In this document: one piece after another, positions 10,944-20,256 of the stretch | Position numbering within the stretch: the first letter of the stretch is position 1 | Layout: every line of letters begins with the position of its first letter | The notes under the pieces: model-generated | The model's database searches: none | What the model was told of the DNA's origin: nothing | Seen by the model: only the letters and a program-made list of their open reading frames with translations | Program-made: the position numbers and the translations under genes | Origin: Eretmocerus hayati | Taxonomy: Eukaryota > Arthropoda > Insecta > Hymenoptera > Aphelinidae | DNA length: 64,000 bases | Direction: 5' to 3' | Assembly (NCBI GenBank): GCA_029851415.1 | Contig: CM056742.1 | Span: 77,304,748 to 77,368,747, forward strand

Positions 10944-13187
10944 TCAAAGGGCTTTGAAATCTTTCTTCGAGTCGAACTTCGCCATTATTTGTCTAGATTG
11001 AAGCGTTGCTAATATATATTCTTCTCTTTTCTTCTTACCATAAACTTTGCTCGATGCCTCCGTCACCAGCTTAACCATACGCTCTACTGCCTGTGTGTGG
11101 CACGGGTACTTACTAAATTGCCAACTCACGGGAATATCGTCGCCCTCAAGGTACATCTTGATTTCATCTGTTCCTAAAGCTCGAAGAACTGGAGGAGATC
11201 GAACACGAGCATTTGACCAATCAATCATATCGACGTAGGTTCCTGCTCGAAAATTCAGCTTGGGTACTTCGAAAGTTGGAAGGTCATTTCGTTGAATGGC
11301 CTCCAATTCTCTTGCCTGAATAATCCTGTTGAGAGCTGTGCGTCTGACTTGAACATTTTCGTCAGTTAACATACTCAGAAGAATATTCTCTGGAGCAGCA
11401 AAGTAAGCGTTCCGTTGGATCACTGGATCAATAATTTGCAAGTACTGTTCTGGCAGATAACGTGAAGCTTTTATGAAATCAAAGAGATTCCTCGCTCCGT
11501 CCGAGACTGAATGCCTTATCTTAATACGAAACCAGGAAGGAGCGTATACTTTCAAGATGAACTCTACCATAATTTGGAGTTCAAGACTTGGATTTTCCTT
11601 CGAAACATAGAATCTCAAAACTCTGTTAGATAGAGTCACCCATCTGGAAAGATTCAACTTGCCAGGGTTCTTATTTGCAAGGTCTGCATCACAGTTGCCC
11701 GATTTAATGGCAAGACATATGTTATACAGGTATTTTTGATCTTTGCTCAATTCTACAGAGTCCAGTTCAGGCAAGTTACAGTCAAGAGCTTTGAACTTCA
11801 CAATTGGCATGTTTTCACATCCTGGCAACATTTTACCGATGGTCCCTGTGAACGATTTTGGGCCTGATGCTACGCCATCTAACTTCTGAAATAGATGTCT
11901 GAGTGGCAGTTCATTGAAATGGAGCAAGCAAATGAATCTTTGTAAGGGCCTCTCAACTTCATTCTCAATTGCTGTGATCACGCCATTCTTTGAACCGGTG
12001 TTAACCACAGTCCCATCGCAGCCAATAGCCTCGAGATAATCCAATGTTCTAGGGTGATTTTCTTCAATATATGACACGATGCACCTCGAGATGCACGCAG
12101 CGGACCCTGTGCTTGGAGAAAGATGGGTTATGTACTTAGAACTTGGTTCTTCGATTAAAGAATAATGATCTTCTATAATCTCAGTCGGATAATACTTAGA
12201 ATCTTTCTGATCCATGAACTTAGTTTTATCTCTACGACCGTCAAAGTACAAGGCATGAATGGGGTCATCCTCGCCACCATCGCCTCTCAAATTGCCAGCG
12301 AATTTAGATTTCTCCCTGCGAATTTTGTTTTTGTCGATAACGAAGGATTGAAGTGAGCCTGTGGCCATCTCGACGTCCAGCAACACAGAGGTCGCCAATG
12401 CAGCGGCAGCTCTGTCTGGAATCCCAAATCGGTGGCAGACTGCAGCTGTGTGCGGGAGTTCGACCCTAACCCGAGTACTTGAAGAGGGCATCTGCTCTGG
12501 TGACGGTCGATAGAATTCTTCAGAATCAGGAGTATTTTGTGAATCCTCGGCCTGTGGGGGAGATAGAGTATCTTGGGGATTGGTTACATCGGAGCGTGCT
12601 TTTTTGTTACTCGTCGGATTTTCGTTTCTATTTTCCGATTTTCGTTTGAGACATCCTATCTCACTAGGATCACAGATATTCATCTCCATCTGCCTCGTCG
12701 TTCTTTGGTCCTGCAAAAATTCCATCGCCTCTTTTGGGACCTTTCGATCTTTAGGACAGTTGCAACTCTCAGATGACTGACATTTACACGCGGCTATGTC
12801 AAATAGTTTTAGTGAATCTATTAGAAATCCTTCAACTCTCGATTTAGAATGTTCACTTTCATCTTTACGCTTGACTATACGTTTTATATCGTTATACTTT
12901 TTATGATAGTTCAAGATCAAGGTTCTAACTCTTATGTGGGTAAGAATTGGAATTCCTAACTCTGAATACATGTTTTCAACCATAGAACTGATGGACTCCG
13001 CAATATCCGTGATGGGAGGGTGCTGGCCACTCTTCGATTTTCCACGTTCAATGCTCTCCAAGATACAGGCGCTCAGTACATCGCGATATGTGGGCAGACG
13101 CGCCCTTGGCAGATTCTTAAGTGACCCAAGAACCGGACACTGATAATGCCGAAGATAGTATCTGTCGTTATATTTAGACGTCGACAT
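10944..13187 (-). CDS. DDE-type transposase, family B (cc8K15.2-like)
   Basis: A 747-codon frame starts at the ATG at 13187 (MSTSKYND); an in-frame ATG at 13271 would add 28 residues. I prefer 13187 because similarity-like sequence (YYLRHYQCPVLG) begins there. I recall this family from arthropods as cc8K15.2-like, first named in a bracovirus-carrying wasp; that name is from memory. In order: a cysteine motif FDIAACKC..SCNC (about residue 135), FLQDQRTTRQ, a charged linker, HTAAVCHRFGIPDRAAAALA, FDGRRDKT (first Asp), IGCDGTVVNTG (second Asp), LLHFNELPLRHLF, LSRWVTLSNRVLRFYVS, and CHTQAVERMVKLV (candidate third acidic residue). This would be the enzyme that mobilises 10210-14001. The frame is uninterrupted, so the element may be active. 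Nuclear action is inferred from function. Confidence 0.8.
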   Translation of the reverse strand: MSTSKYNDRYYLRHYQCPVLGSLKNLPRARLPTYRDVLSACILESIERGKSKSGQHPPITDIAESISSMVENMYSELGIPILTHIRVRTLILNYHKKYNDIKRIVKRKDESEHSKSRVEGFLIDSLKLFDIAACKCQSSESCNCPKDRKVPKEAMEFLQDQRTTRQMEMNICDPSEIGCLKRKSENRNENPTSNKKARSDVTNPQDTLSPPQAEDSQNTPDSEEFYRPSPEQMPSSSTRVRVELPHTAAVCHRFGIPDRAAAALATSVLLDVEMATGSLQSFVIDKNKIRREKSKFAGNLRGDGGEDDPIHALYFDGRRDKTKFMDQKDSKYYPTEIIEDHYSLIEEPSSKYITHLSPSTGSAACISRCIVSYIEENHPRTLDYLEAIGCDGTVVNTGSKNGVITAIENEVERPLQRFICLLHFNELPLRHLFQKLDGVASGPKSFTGTIGKMLPGCENMPIVKFKALDCNLPELDSVELSKDQKYLYNICLAIKSGNCDADLANKNPGKLNLSRWVTLSNRVLRFYVSKENPSLELQIMVEFILKVYAPSWFRIKIRHSVSDGARNLFDFIKASRYLPEQYLQIIDPVIQRNAYFAAPENILLSMLTDENVQVRRTALNRIIQARELEAIQRNDLPTFEVPKLNFRAGTYVDMIDWSNARVRSPPVLRALGTDEIKMYLEGDDIPVSWQFSKYPCHTQAVERMVKLVTEASSKVYGKKKREEYILATLQSRQIMAKFDSKKDFKAL

Positions 13188-13271
13188 GATTTTCAGTGAA
13201 TGCAAGCCACGAGCCAGGACCAGCCTTGGGATCAAATTCCTCTTGTTATCGTTCTCACCGAATCCATACAC

Positions 13272-13510
13272 TTGTTGCGTAACAGGAGTACCATCTACTA
13301 CGCCGAGATCCGGGACGGATGAAGTTAACCATAGTCACCGTTTCAGTAGCAGTCGACTTATAACTGGTATCCACCTAGTGGTGGCGAGCCGAACTAGCAG
13401 GCGCTGGATTTCAGTGTTACGCCCGCTTCAAATTGCGTATCGAACTGTATCAAGTTAACACTCGCAGCACGCCTATCGGTATTAGTGGAAGTTCTTGTGC
13501 CTGTGCTATC
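13272..13510 (-). promoter_or_regulatory. 5' region of transposon B gene
   Basis: About 240 bp lie between the right terminal repeat and the transposase frame. It should contain the promoter or a 5' untranslated exon, but I see no convincing TATA box. Nothing else is recognised. Confidence 0.3.
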
Positions 13511-14001
13511 AAATGACGTTTGTGAGTGTAAATACAGAGAAAACATCCAAATATCATAGTGTAAGTGCTGACCCTTCATTTTTGTGGAGCTTCATGCCCT
13601 CAGTTAGCCTTATGAGGCCAAGAATGCGATTTTTTCGTTATTTTCGATAAAAATCTCTCTTGGGAAAGATCAAGATAACTCGTCTCCGGTTGGTCAAAAT
13701 CAAACTCACTTTAGCTCATTTTGTAGGTCTTGAAAAGAGCTTCAAAATGAGCTAAAGTACGTCTAAAAAGGTTGAGATGCGTCAGAGTTATCTGCTAAAC
13801 AAGGAAGAAAAATGTACAAATAATGCAGTTTCCCATTTAAACGCATGTTATTTAAAAAAACCCTTCACGGCTCTTGCTCGGACGGAAGATCTCATTTCCC
13901 AGCGTCCAGCGAAGAAATTTTCACATCTACTAGTCGAAACCTAACTTTTCCGACCCCAAGCTAATCGATTTAAAAAAAAAGTTCATTTTCGGCCCACCCT
14001 A
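13511..14001. repeat. Right terminal inverted repeat of transposon B
   Basis: Reverse complement of 10210-10700, ending GGCCCACCCTA, followed by the target duplication ATATACAT at 14002-14009. Confidence 0.9.
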
Positions 14002-14009
14002 ATATACAT
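14002..14009. repeat. 8-bp target site duplication, right copy
   Basis: ATATACAT, identical to 10202-10209. Confidence 0.85.
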
Positions 14010-14137
14010 CCAGTCGGAAGCCTCACAGCAATCACAGAGAATAGGTAGGTGCAACTGGGCAGTCCGCCCGTAAGCTGTTCACACGAACTCAAATAATTTA
14101 TTTGTTACCCCGAGCCCTCCGCTCGGGTCATAACACT

Positions 14138-14545
14138 CCATAGGTTACGGTACAATGAACAAATTATTAGGCCGACAAGGGCTAGCGAGAAATATCAGTC
14201 ATGTTTGAGTCCCACGACGTTGTAACGGATATTATGCGTGAGTGTGGATCGGGAAGTATACCTATGTAATACGTTTGAAACGTATATCCGAACATGTACT
14301 CAAGTGTAATGTCTATGCGTGAGTATAATTCGATCGGGTGTCTTCGTGGATATTCGGCAGCCCACATTCGGTTGGCTTGCCTCGTCCGTAGCTCCAAGTC
14401 GCGCTAAAGCTCACATTGCCGCGATCTGCCGCGGCAAGCGTTCACAAGATGCGAGCGCTTGCTCTCGTAACCGACATGCAGCTCTTATATAAATTTGGAC
14501 CCGTTCGCGGGGTGAGTGTGCTGGTGTGCCGCGAAGCCGGTGTTC
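14138..14545 (+). repeat. Promoter-like repeat, copy 1
   Basis: The sequence from CTCCATAGGTTACGGTACAAT to GTGTGCTGGTGTGCCGCG is repeated directly at about 16968-17368 with scattered differences, and its first half again in inverted form at 17373-17675. It contains a TATA box (TATATAAA at 14486-14493) followed by GACCCGTTCGCGGGGTGAGTG, as in a pol II promoter. It may be the LTR or 5' end of a small retroelement. Confidence 0.55.
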
Positions 14546-15193
14546 CTTGCAATGTACGAAATACTCATTCGCGTGTGTGTCAATTCTGTATTTCAGGTTC
14601 CGGGAGAGTTGTGCACAAAATTGTAAGAGGTCATCACATCACGTGCGGTCACCACAAGGTCAGCCCTAGCGCAACCGCACCGAGACGATCGAGTCTCTGC
14701 ATCGATTCGACATCATCTACGAGAGCCACGTCCGACGTCCACCGGTCAACCTGGCTATCAGCGAGCACGTCGGCTTGCAGGCAATCGCAACGTCAGCTTC
14801 TCCGGGTGAGCCGCGACCAGTCGTCAACGAGTTCGTCTCGACCGGTCATTGACCACGACACCGCCTCTGCGAAAGCACCAGATGGTTTCGATGTATGTAA
14901 ATCGACTCTGTGATTGACCCAGTATAACGAGCTCATGGAGTGTGTGAACGCGTATTGGAAGTTAGAAGGAATTAATGACTCGGCCGCTATAGGCAGCGAC
15001 TTCTGCCGTAGTGATCGGCCTTGCCGGCTTTGTGCCATCGCAGTTTCTCGCCTTTTGGCAAAATCAGGTCCATGGCGCATCCTTCGTGTAAATTTGTATT
15101 GACCCGTTGTAGCGCATTTGGGCGACTGTAGGTCTGTGTGTATGACTATGTGTACTAAAATTATTCTTGACTTCGCAGATTGGCAGTAATAAA
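14486..15193 (+). other. TATA-to-polyA unit, unknown
   Basis: From the TATA box at 14486 to an AATAAA at 15188-15193 there is a possible short transcription unit. It overlaps a 165-codon frame (14416-14913) that begins upstream of the TATA box and has no family resemblance: Ser/Thr/Arg-rich with no domain. On the other strand 14793-15080 is also open, so coding is doubtful. It could be a non-coding or highly decayed retroelement transcript. Confidence 0.25.
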
Positions 15194-15405
15194 ACTATAA
15201 AAGTAATGAATCGATGCAATTTTATCATGATTTTTACTGAATGAATGTGATCTATTATCTAACTAATTTCTCGATGAACCTGATCTGAAAATCCAGATCC
15301 CAACCCCCACAAATCAAGGAATGGTCATGGTTCCTTGATTGGCCGCATTGAAGAATTCGCGCAAGGTATGAAAGAAGGCTTCCACGATCAAGTAGTTACG
15401 CAATC

Positions 15406-15479
15406 GCCTCGGTGTTCTAGTTCGTTCAGGTGCCGGACCGGAGTTCCGGAGATTGCGAGGTTCAAGTCCCGCCTGAGGA
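15406..15479 (+). repeat. tRNA-derived module, unit a
   Basis: A tRNA-like segment: GCCTCGG...CCTGAGG ends, A-box-like TTCTAGTTCGTTCAGGTG, anticodon stem CCGGA/TCCGG with a 7-nt loop containing GGA, and B-box-like GGTTCAAGTCC. The T stem needs a bulged A and position 33 is C, so it is not a functional tRNA. SINE-like. Confidence 0.5.
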
Positions 15480-15833
15480 AGAATTCTTCCATCTCTTGGT
15501 CAATCATTCAATGAAAAAGAAAAATAAACTAAAAGATGGGAAATCCCTCCGTGATGCGGCCACTATGGAGGTGGAGCCTCGAAGGTCGCAGTTTGACAAT
15601 GGTCAAACTGTGATCGCCACCCAGCCTGAGCGTGACGATCATGAGAGGCTAGAAGGAACGTCAAATCCATCGAATGCATTCCATCGAATCGGGCGATAGA
15701 GTCGAAATATCGATGAGTTCTACCGTATTGGTGGAATTTGCATATTTGAATGGTCGTGGTTGCTAATTGACTGCATCGAAAGATTGGTGCAAGGAAAAGA
15801 AGAAGGCTCCCCCGAGCGAGTAAATACGCGATC

Positions 15834-15908
15834 GCCTCAGAGTTCTAATTGGTTAAGGTGCCGGTCTGGAGTACCGGAGATCGCGAGGTTCGAGTCCCAC
15901 CCGAGGAG
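15834..15908 (+). repeat. tRNA-derived module, unit b
   Basis: Same module with the best-preserved pol III signals: A box around CTAATTGGTTAAGGTG and an exact B box GGTTCGAGTCC. Anticodon stem CCGGT/ACCGG, loop CTGGAGT, i.e. a Ser-GGA-like anticodon. It lacks the long variable arm of a real tRNA-Ser and has poor T-stem pairing. Confidence 0.55.
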
Positions 15909-16157
15909 GAGTTTCCTCATCTCTCGGTCAGTCTTAAAAACAAAATTGAAAGAACAAAAAAGAAGAATAATCCCTCCGTCATGCAGCCACCATGGAAGTG
16001 GAGCCTCGGAGAATGATGTTTGACATTTGTAAACTATGATCGCCGCCTGAGCGTGACGGTTATGAGTGGCGCGAAATATCGGTACATTCATTGACCGCAT
16101 CGAAAAATTGGCGCAAGGTATAAGAGAAGGGTTCCCCGAACAAGTGGTTACGCAATC

Positions 16158-16231
16158 GCTTCGGTGTTCTAGTTCGTTCAGGCGCCGGATTGGAGTACCT
16201 GAGATCGCAAGGTGCAAGTCTCGCCCGAGGG
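16158..16231 (+). repeat. tRNA-derived module, unit c
   Basis: Third copy in the left arm, more diverged: B box reads AGGTGCAAGTCTC. Its mirror in the right arm is 18949-19022. Confidence 0.5.
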
Positions 16232-16751
16232 AGATGTTTTCCATCTCTTGGTCTATCTTTCAATAAAAAATCAAAAACTCCAAGAAAATGAGGAATCTCT
16301 TCGTGATTCAGCCACCGTGAGAGTGGAGTCTCGAAGGTCGCACTTGGACATTTGTCACACTGTGATCGCCACCTGAGTGCGACGATCATAAGTGGCCCGA
16401 AAGAACGATGAATTCATTCATCATATGTATTCCATCGAATCGAGCGATAGAGTCGAAACATCAGTTGTATACGGGGCACTATAGCCGCACAACGATGACG
16501 TCACACCGGCTGTGGCACCATCGATGGATTTTTTTCGCCGCGCACGATTCGAACGGATTCTAGCTGTGCCGGTGCCCCTCCGCAGCGGCCAGCCCCCTCC
16601 CCCGCCCCCCGCGACCACTTTCACCACGCACAGAAGGAATCCGGCTTTGCCGTGTTTTCCAAATGTTGGAAACGCCGGCGCTCGACAGCTCGCGGTCGGA
16701 AGTCTTGCCATGAAAATGAACTGCGCACGCAAACGCGTATGGGAGAGAGTG

Positions 16752-16960
16752 ATTGATTGATTGATTGATGATCCTTTATTCGTCCGCAAACAAAAGTTAA
16801 AGATACATACATATCACATATGTCACATACATTAGTCTTGTGAGAATAAATAAATCCTTCCCAAATAAATAATTAATAATAGTCGGTTTGATCAAGGACA
16901 AGGTATACCACAGTTCGTGAATAGCCATATGATACTAGAAATAAAATAATAGCACCGAGG
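16752..16960 (-). mobile_element. LINE 3' tail with (ATCA)n
   Basis: Reading the minus strand, a GCGGACGAATAAAGGATC stretch with an AATAAA signal runs into (ATCA)4-5. This matches the 3' ends of jockey/CR1-type LINEs. The mirror copy at 18245-18430 has the same tail on the plus strand. Confidence 0.45.
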
Positions 16961-16967
16961 ATGAATG

Positions 16968-17372
16968 CTCCATAGGTTACGGTACAATAAACAAATTATT
17001 AGGTCGACAAGGGCTCCCAAGAAATATCACAGTCATATTTGAGTATCATGACGTTGTAACGGATATTGTGCGTGAGTCTGAATCGGGGAGTATACCTATG
17101 TAATACGTTTGAAATGTATATCCGAACATGTACTCAAGTGTAATGCCTATGCGGGAGTATAATTCGATCGGGCGTCTTCGTGGATATTCGGCAGCCCACC
17201 TTCGGTTGGCTTGCCTCGTACGTAGCTCCAAGTCGCGCTGAAGCTCACATTGCCGCGATCTGCCACGGCAAGCGTTCACAAGACGAGAGCGCTTGCTCTC
17301 GTCACCTTCGTGCAGCTCTCATATAAATTTTGACCCGTTCGCGGGGTGAGTGTGCTGGTGTGCCGCGAGGCC
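16968..17372 (+). repeat. Promoter-like repeat, copy 2 and palindrome centre
   Basis: Direct repeat of 14138-14545. The part from 17269 to 17372 is the loop of the giant palindrome and keeps the TATA-like TCATATAAATTTT and the GACCCGTTCGCGGGGTGAG segment. Confidence 0.55.
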
Positions 17373-17696
17373 GGCAGATCGCGGCAATGTGAGCTTCAGC
17401 GCGACTCGGAGCTACGGACGAGGCAAGCCAACCGAAGATGGGCTGCCGAACATCCACGAAGACGCCCGATCAAATGATACTCCCGCATAGGCATTACACT
17501 TGAGTACATGTTCGGATATACATTTCAGACGTATAATATAGGTATACTTCCCGATACACACTCACGCACAATATCCGTTACAACGTCATGAGACTCTAAT
17601 ATGACTGTGATATTTCTTGCGAGCCTTTGTCGACCTATATAATTTGTTTATTGTACCGCAACCTATGGAGCATTCATCCTCGGTGTTATTATTTTA

Positions 17697-18241
17697 TTTT
17701 TTGCAACTGTGTGCGCGAAGTTGTAAAAAACCGAGACTTCTCTTCATTATTTACAGTGCGAGAAGTAATGCGTGAATGACTTCTCGCACAGTTTTACATT
17801 TACGCACTGGTGAAGTGTGCGTGAATGTAACTTCTCGCTCTGATGCATTTTCATTCACGCACAGTTCCAAAATATGATGTCACGCCATGCCTCTGAATTT
17901 GGCCTTTCTTGAGAACTTCGTTTTCAAGATAATCTTGCTCGGACAGTGGTGCATTTAATTACAACTTCGCGCACAGTTGCAAAAAATAGTATACGCAACA
18001 CGTGCGAGAAGTTTCCGCACACGTTGCCAACTCGCGCGAGAAGTAACATTCACGCACACTTCGAAACTTCTCGCACACCCAAAAGTACGTATTTACGCAC
18101 GCTCGCTTCGCGAGCGTGCGTAAATGTGTTCTTCTGGCTGTGCGAGAAGTTCCGAAGTGTGCGTGAATATTAACTTCTCGCACTCGTTTGGCAACTTGTG
18201 CGGAAATTGACCTTCTCGCACTTGTTGCGTAATATACTATT
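17697..18241 (+). mobile_element. Two-module foldback MITE, copy 2
   Basis: An insertion in the right arm of the giant palindrome; the left arm at 16935-16950 has the uninterrupted target. It has two hairpin modules: 17697-17986 (TTTTTTGCAACTGTG... to ...CACAGTTGCAAAAAA) and 17987-18240 (TAGTATACGCAACACGTGCG... to ...TTGCGTAATATACTA). The second has a self-complementary centre GCTCGCTTCGCGAGC near 18108. Copy 1 (9200-9578) lies in the other orientation and has a shortened version of this module. Confidence 0.75.
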
Positions 18242-18244
18242 TAG

Positions 18245-18430
18245 TATCATATGGCTATCCACGAACTGTGATATACCTTATCCTTGATCAAACCGACTAT
18301 TATTAATTATTTATTTGGGAAGGATTCATTTATTCTCACAAGACTAATGTATGTGACATATGTGATATGTATGTATCTTCAACTTTTGTCTGCGGACGAA
18401 TAAAGAATCATCAATCAATCAATCAATCAC
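18245..18430 (+). mobile_element. LINE 3' tail with (ATCA)n, mirror copy
   Basis: Mirror image of 16752-16960: GCGGACGAATAAAGAATC followed by ATCAATCAATCAATC. Together they mark where LINE-derived 3' ends became part of the palindrome arms. Confidence 0.45.
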
Positions 18431-18948
18431 TCTCTCTCATACGCGTTTGCGTGCGCACGTAATTTTCATGGCAAGACTTCCGACCGCGAGCTGTCGAGCG
18501 CCGGCGTTTTCAACATTTGGAGAACACGGCAAAGCCGGATTCCTCCTGTGCGTGGTGGAAGGTGGACGCGGGGGGCGGGGTAGGGGGGCTGGCCGCTGCG
18601 GAGAGGCACCGGCACTGCCAGAATCCGTTCCTTCCCGTAGGCGAAAAAAATCCATCGATCGTACTACAGCCGGTGTGACTTCATCGGTGTGCGGCGATAA
18701 TGCCCCGTATACTACTGATATTTTGACTCTATCGCTCGATTTGATGGAATACATATGATGAATGAATTCATCGTCCTTTCGGGACACTTATGATCGTCGC
18801 ACTTAGGTGGCGATCACAGTGTGACAAATGTCCGAGTGCGACCTTCGCGACTCCACTTTCACGGTGGCTCAATCACGAAGAGATTTCTCATTCTTTTGGA
18901 GTTTCTGATTTTTTATTGGAAGATCGACCAATAGATGGAAAACATCTC

Positions 18949-19022
18949 CCTCGGGCGGGACTTGAACCTTGCGATCTCAGGTACTCCGATCCGGTGCCTG
19001 AACGAACTAGAACACCGAAGCG
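18949..19022 (-). repeat. tRNA-derived module, mirror of unit c
   Basis: Minus-strand copy with CCTCGGGCGGGACTTGAACC, the complement of a degenerate B box, and an A-box region at GAACGAACTAGAACACC. Confidence 0.5.
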
Positions 19023-19528
19023 ATTGCGTAACCACTTGTTCGGGGCACCCTTCTCTTATACCTTGCGCCAATTTTTCGATGCGGTCAATGAATGTACCGA
19101 TATTTCGCGCCAGTCATAATCGTCACGCTCCGGCGGCGATCATAGTTTGACAAATGTCAAACTGCGATCTAGGTGATTGCGTATTTACTCGCTCGGGGAA
19201 GCCTTCTTCCTTTCCTTACGCCAATCTTTCGATGCGGTCAATCAGGAACCATGAGCATTCAAATATGCAAATTATACCGATAAGGTAGATCTCATCGATA
19301 TTTTGATTGTATCGCCCGGTTTGATGAAATATATTCAATGAATGAATTCACCGTTCTCCCTAGCTACTTACAGTCGTCTTGCTCAGGTGGCGATCACGAT
19401 TTGACGATTGTCAAATTGCGATCTTCGAGGCTCTACTTTCATGTGGCTGCATCACAGAGGGATTTTCCATTCTTTGGTTCATTTCTTTATTTTCATTCAA
19501 AAACCGACGAAGACATGAGGAATTTCTT

Positions 19529-19592
19529 CTTCAGGCGGGATATTAACCTCGCACTCTCCGGACCGGCGCCTTAACCGATTACACCACCGAAG
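19529..19592 (-). repeat. tRNA-derived module, outer right copy
   Basis: A shortened minus-strand copy (TTCAGGCGGGATATTAACC ... GCGCCTTAACCGATTACACC), corresponding to unit a of the left arm. Confidence 0.4.
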
Positions 19593-19680
19593 CGATTGCG
19601 CATTCACTTGCTCGGGGCAACCTCCTTTCATTCCTTGTACCAGTCTGTCGATGCGGTCAATCAGGAACCATGACGATCCA

Positions 19681-20256
19681 AGTATGCAAATGATACCGAT
19701 GACGTAGATCTCATCGATATCCTGACTCTATACCCGCTCACTGGCTGTTGGACCGTATGGAGCGATACCCCAATCCAGACAGACGCATCCGAGCTAAAAT
19801 CAGCAGGGTCGGAGTACGGCCGACCAATGGCGAATTAATAATAGTTACCCATCACCAATAAAGATCCAAGCTGAATTAGAGGAAAGTCATCATCCTTTTT
19901 ATCCTCTTCAGCATTTCGATTTCGAATATTTTTGATACAAAACTTCACCTCTTTCTCCGCAGAGTGATACTTTATTGGTCAGAGCGTCAATCTGCGAGAT
20001 CTTTGGTCTCGCGTCAAGGTATATTTTCAAGATTCGAATATTTGTACAGCGAGATGCGCTTGCTCGATTCCTACCGAAATATTTGTCCTATATCAAGTTT
20101 CACCTCATCAATATACCGATACCCTTGCGTGTGTTCCACTCTCCTATGCAGAGCTCACGAAGCTTCTCAATCAAATCAGCCTTGACCTTGGCCTACGGCT
20201 GATCCCTCGTTCAACCCGTGTACGCGACAATCGCTCATAATCATCACATATATATC
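19681..20256. other. No recognisable feature
   Basis: Spacer between the palindrome and the next inverted-repeat element. Open frames near 19964-20202 overlap in two frames and resemble nothing known to me. Confidence 0.4.

Larger units (their letters stand above)
10210..14001 (-). mobile_element. Complete DNA transposon, family B (3,792 bp)
   Basis: The element has inverted termini TAGGGTGGGCC...GGCCCACCCTA, 491-bp nearly identical terminal inverted repeats, an exact 8-bp target duplication (ATATACAT) and one long transposase frame on the minus strand. The 8-bp duplication is known for hAT, P, Merlin and a few other superfamilies. The protein is not an obvious hAT and belongs with family A of this window, so I leave the superfamily open. 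The intact frame and well-matched repeats suggest a recent insertion. Confidence 0.9.
15322..19680. repeat. Giant imperfect palindrome of tRNA-like units
   Basis: The left arm, about 15322-17268, is matched in reverse complement by about 17373-19680, with a central loop at 17269-17372 that holds a second TATA-like promoter (TCATATAAATTTT). Each arm, from outside in, contains tandem ~370-400-bp units with tRNA-like modules, a block with a CR1-like tail, and the promoter-like repeat. The right arm carries an extra insertion (17697-18241) and has lost the tRNA-like body of its middle unit. Confidence 0.7.

Noticed and set aside
15834..15908. Functional tRNA-Ser gene
   Set aside because: B box and anticodon loop look right, but there is no long variable arm, the T stem has a bulge or mismatches, and the unit is tandemly repeated and mirrored like a SINE.
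16421..18787. Arg/Pro/Gly-rich ORFs of 80-120 codons on both strands
   Set aside because: They are mirrored in the two palindrome arms and open on both strands; composition effect of the repeat.
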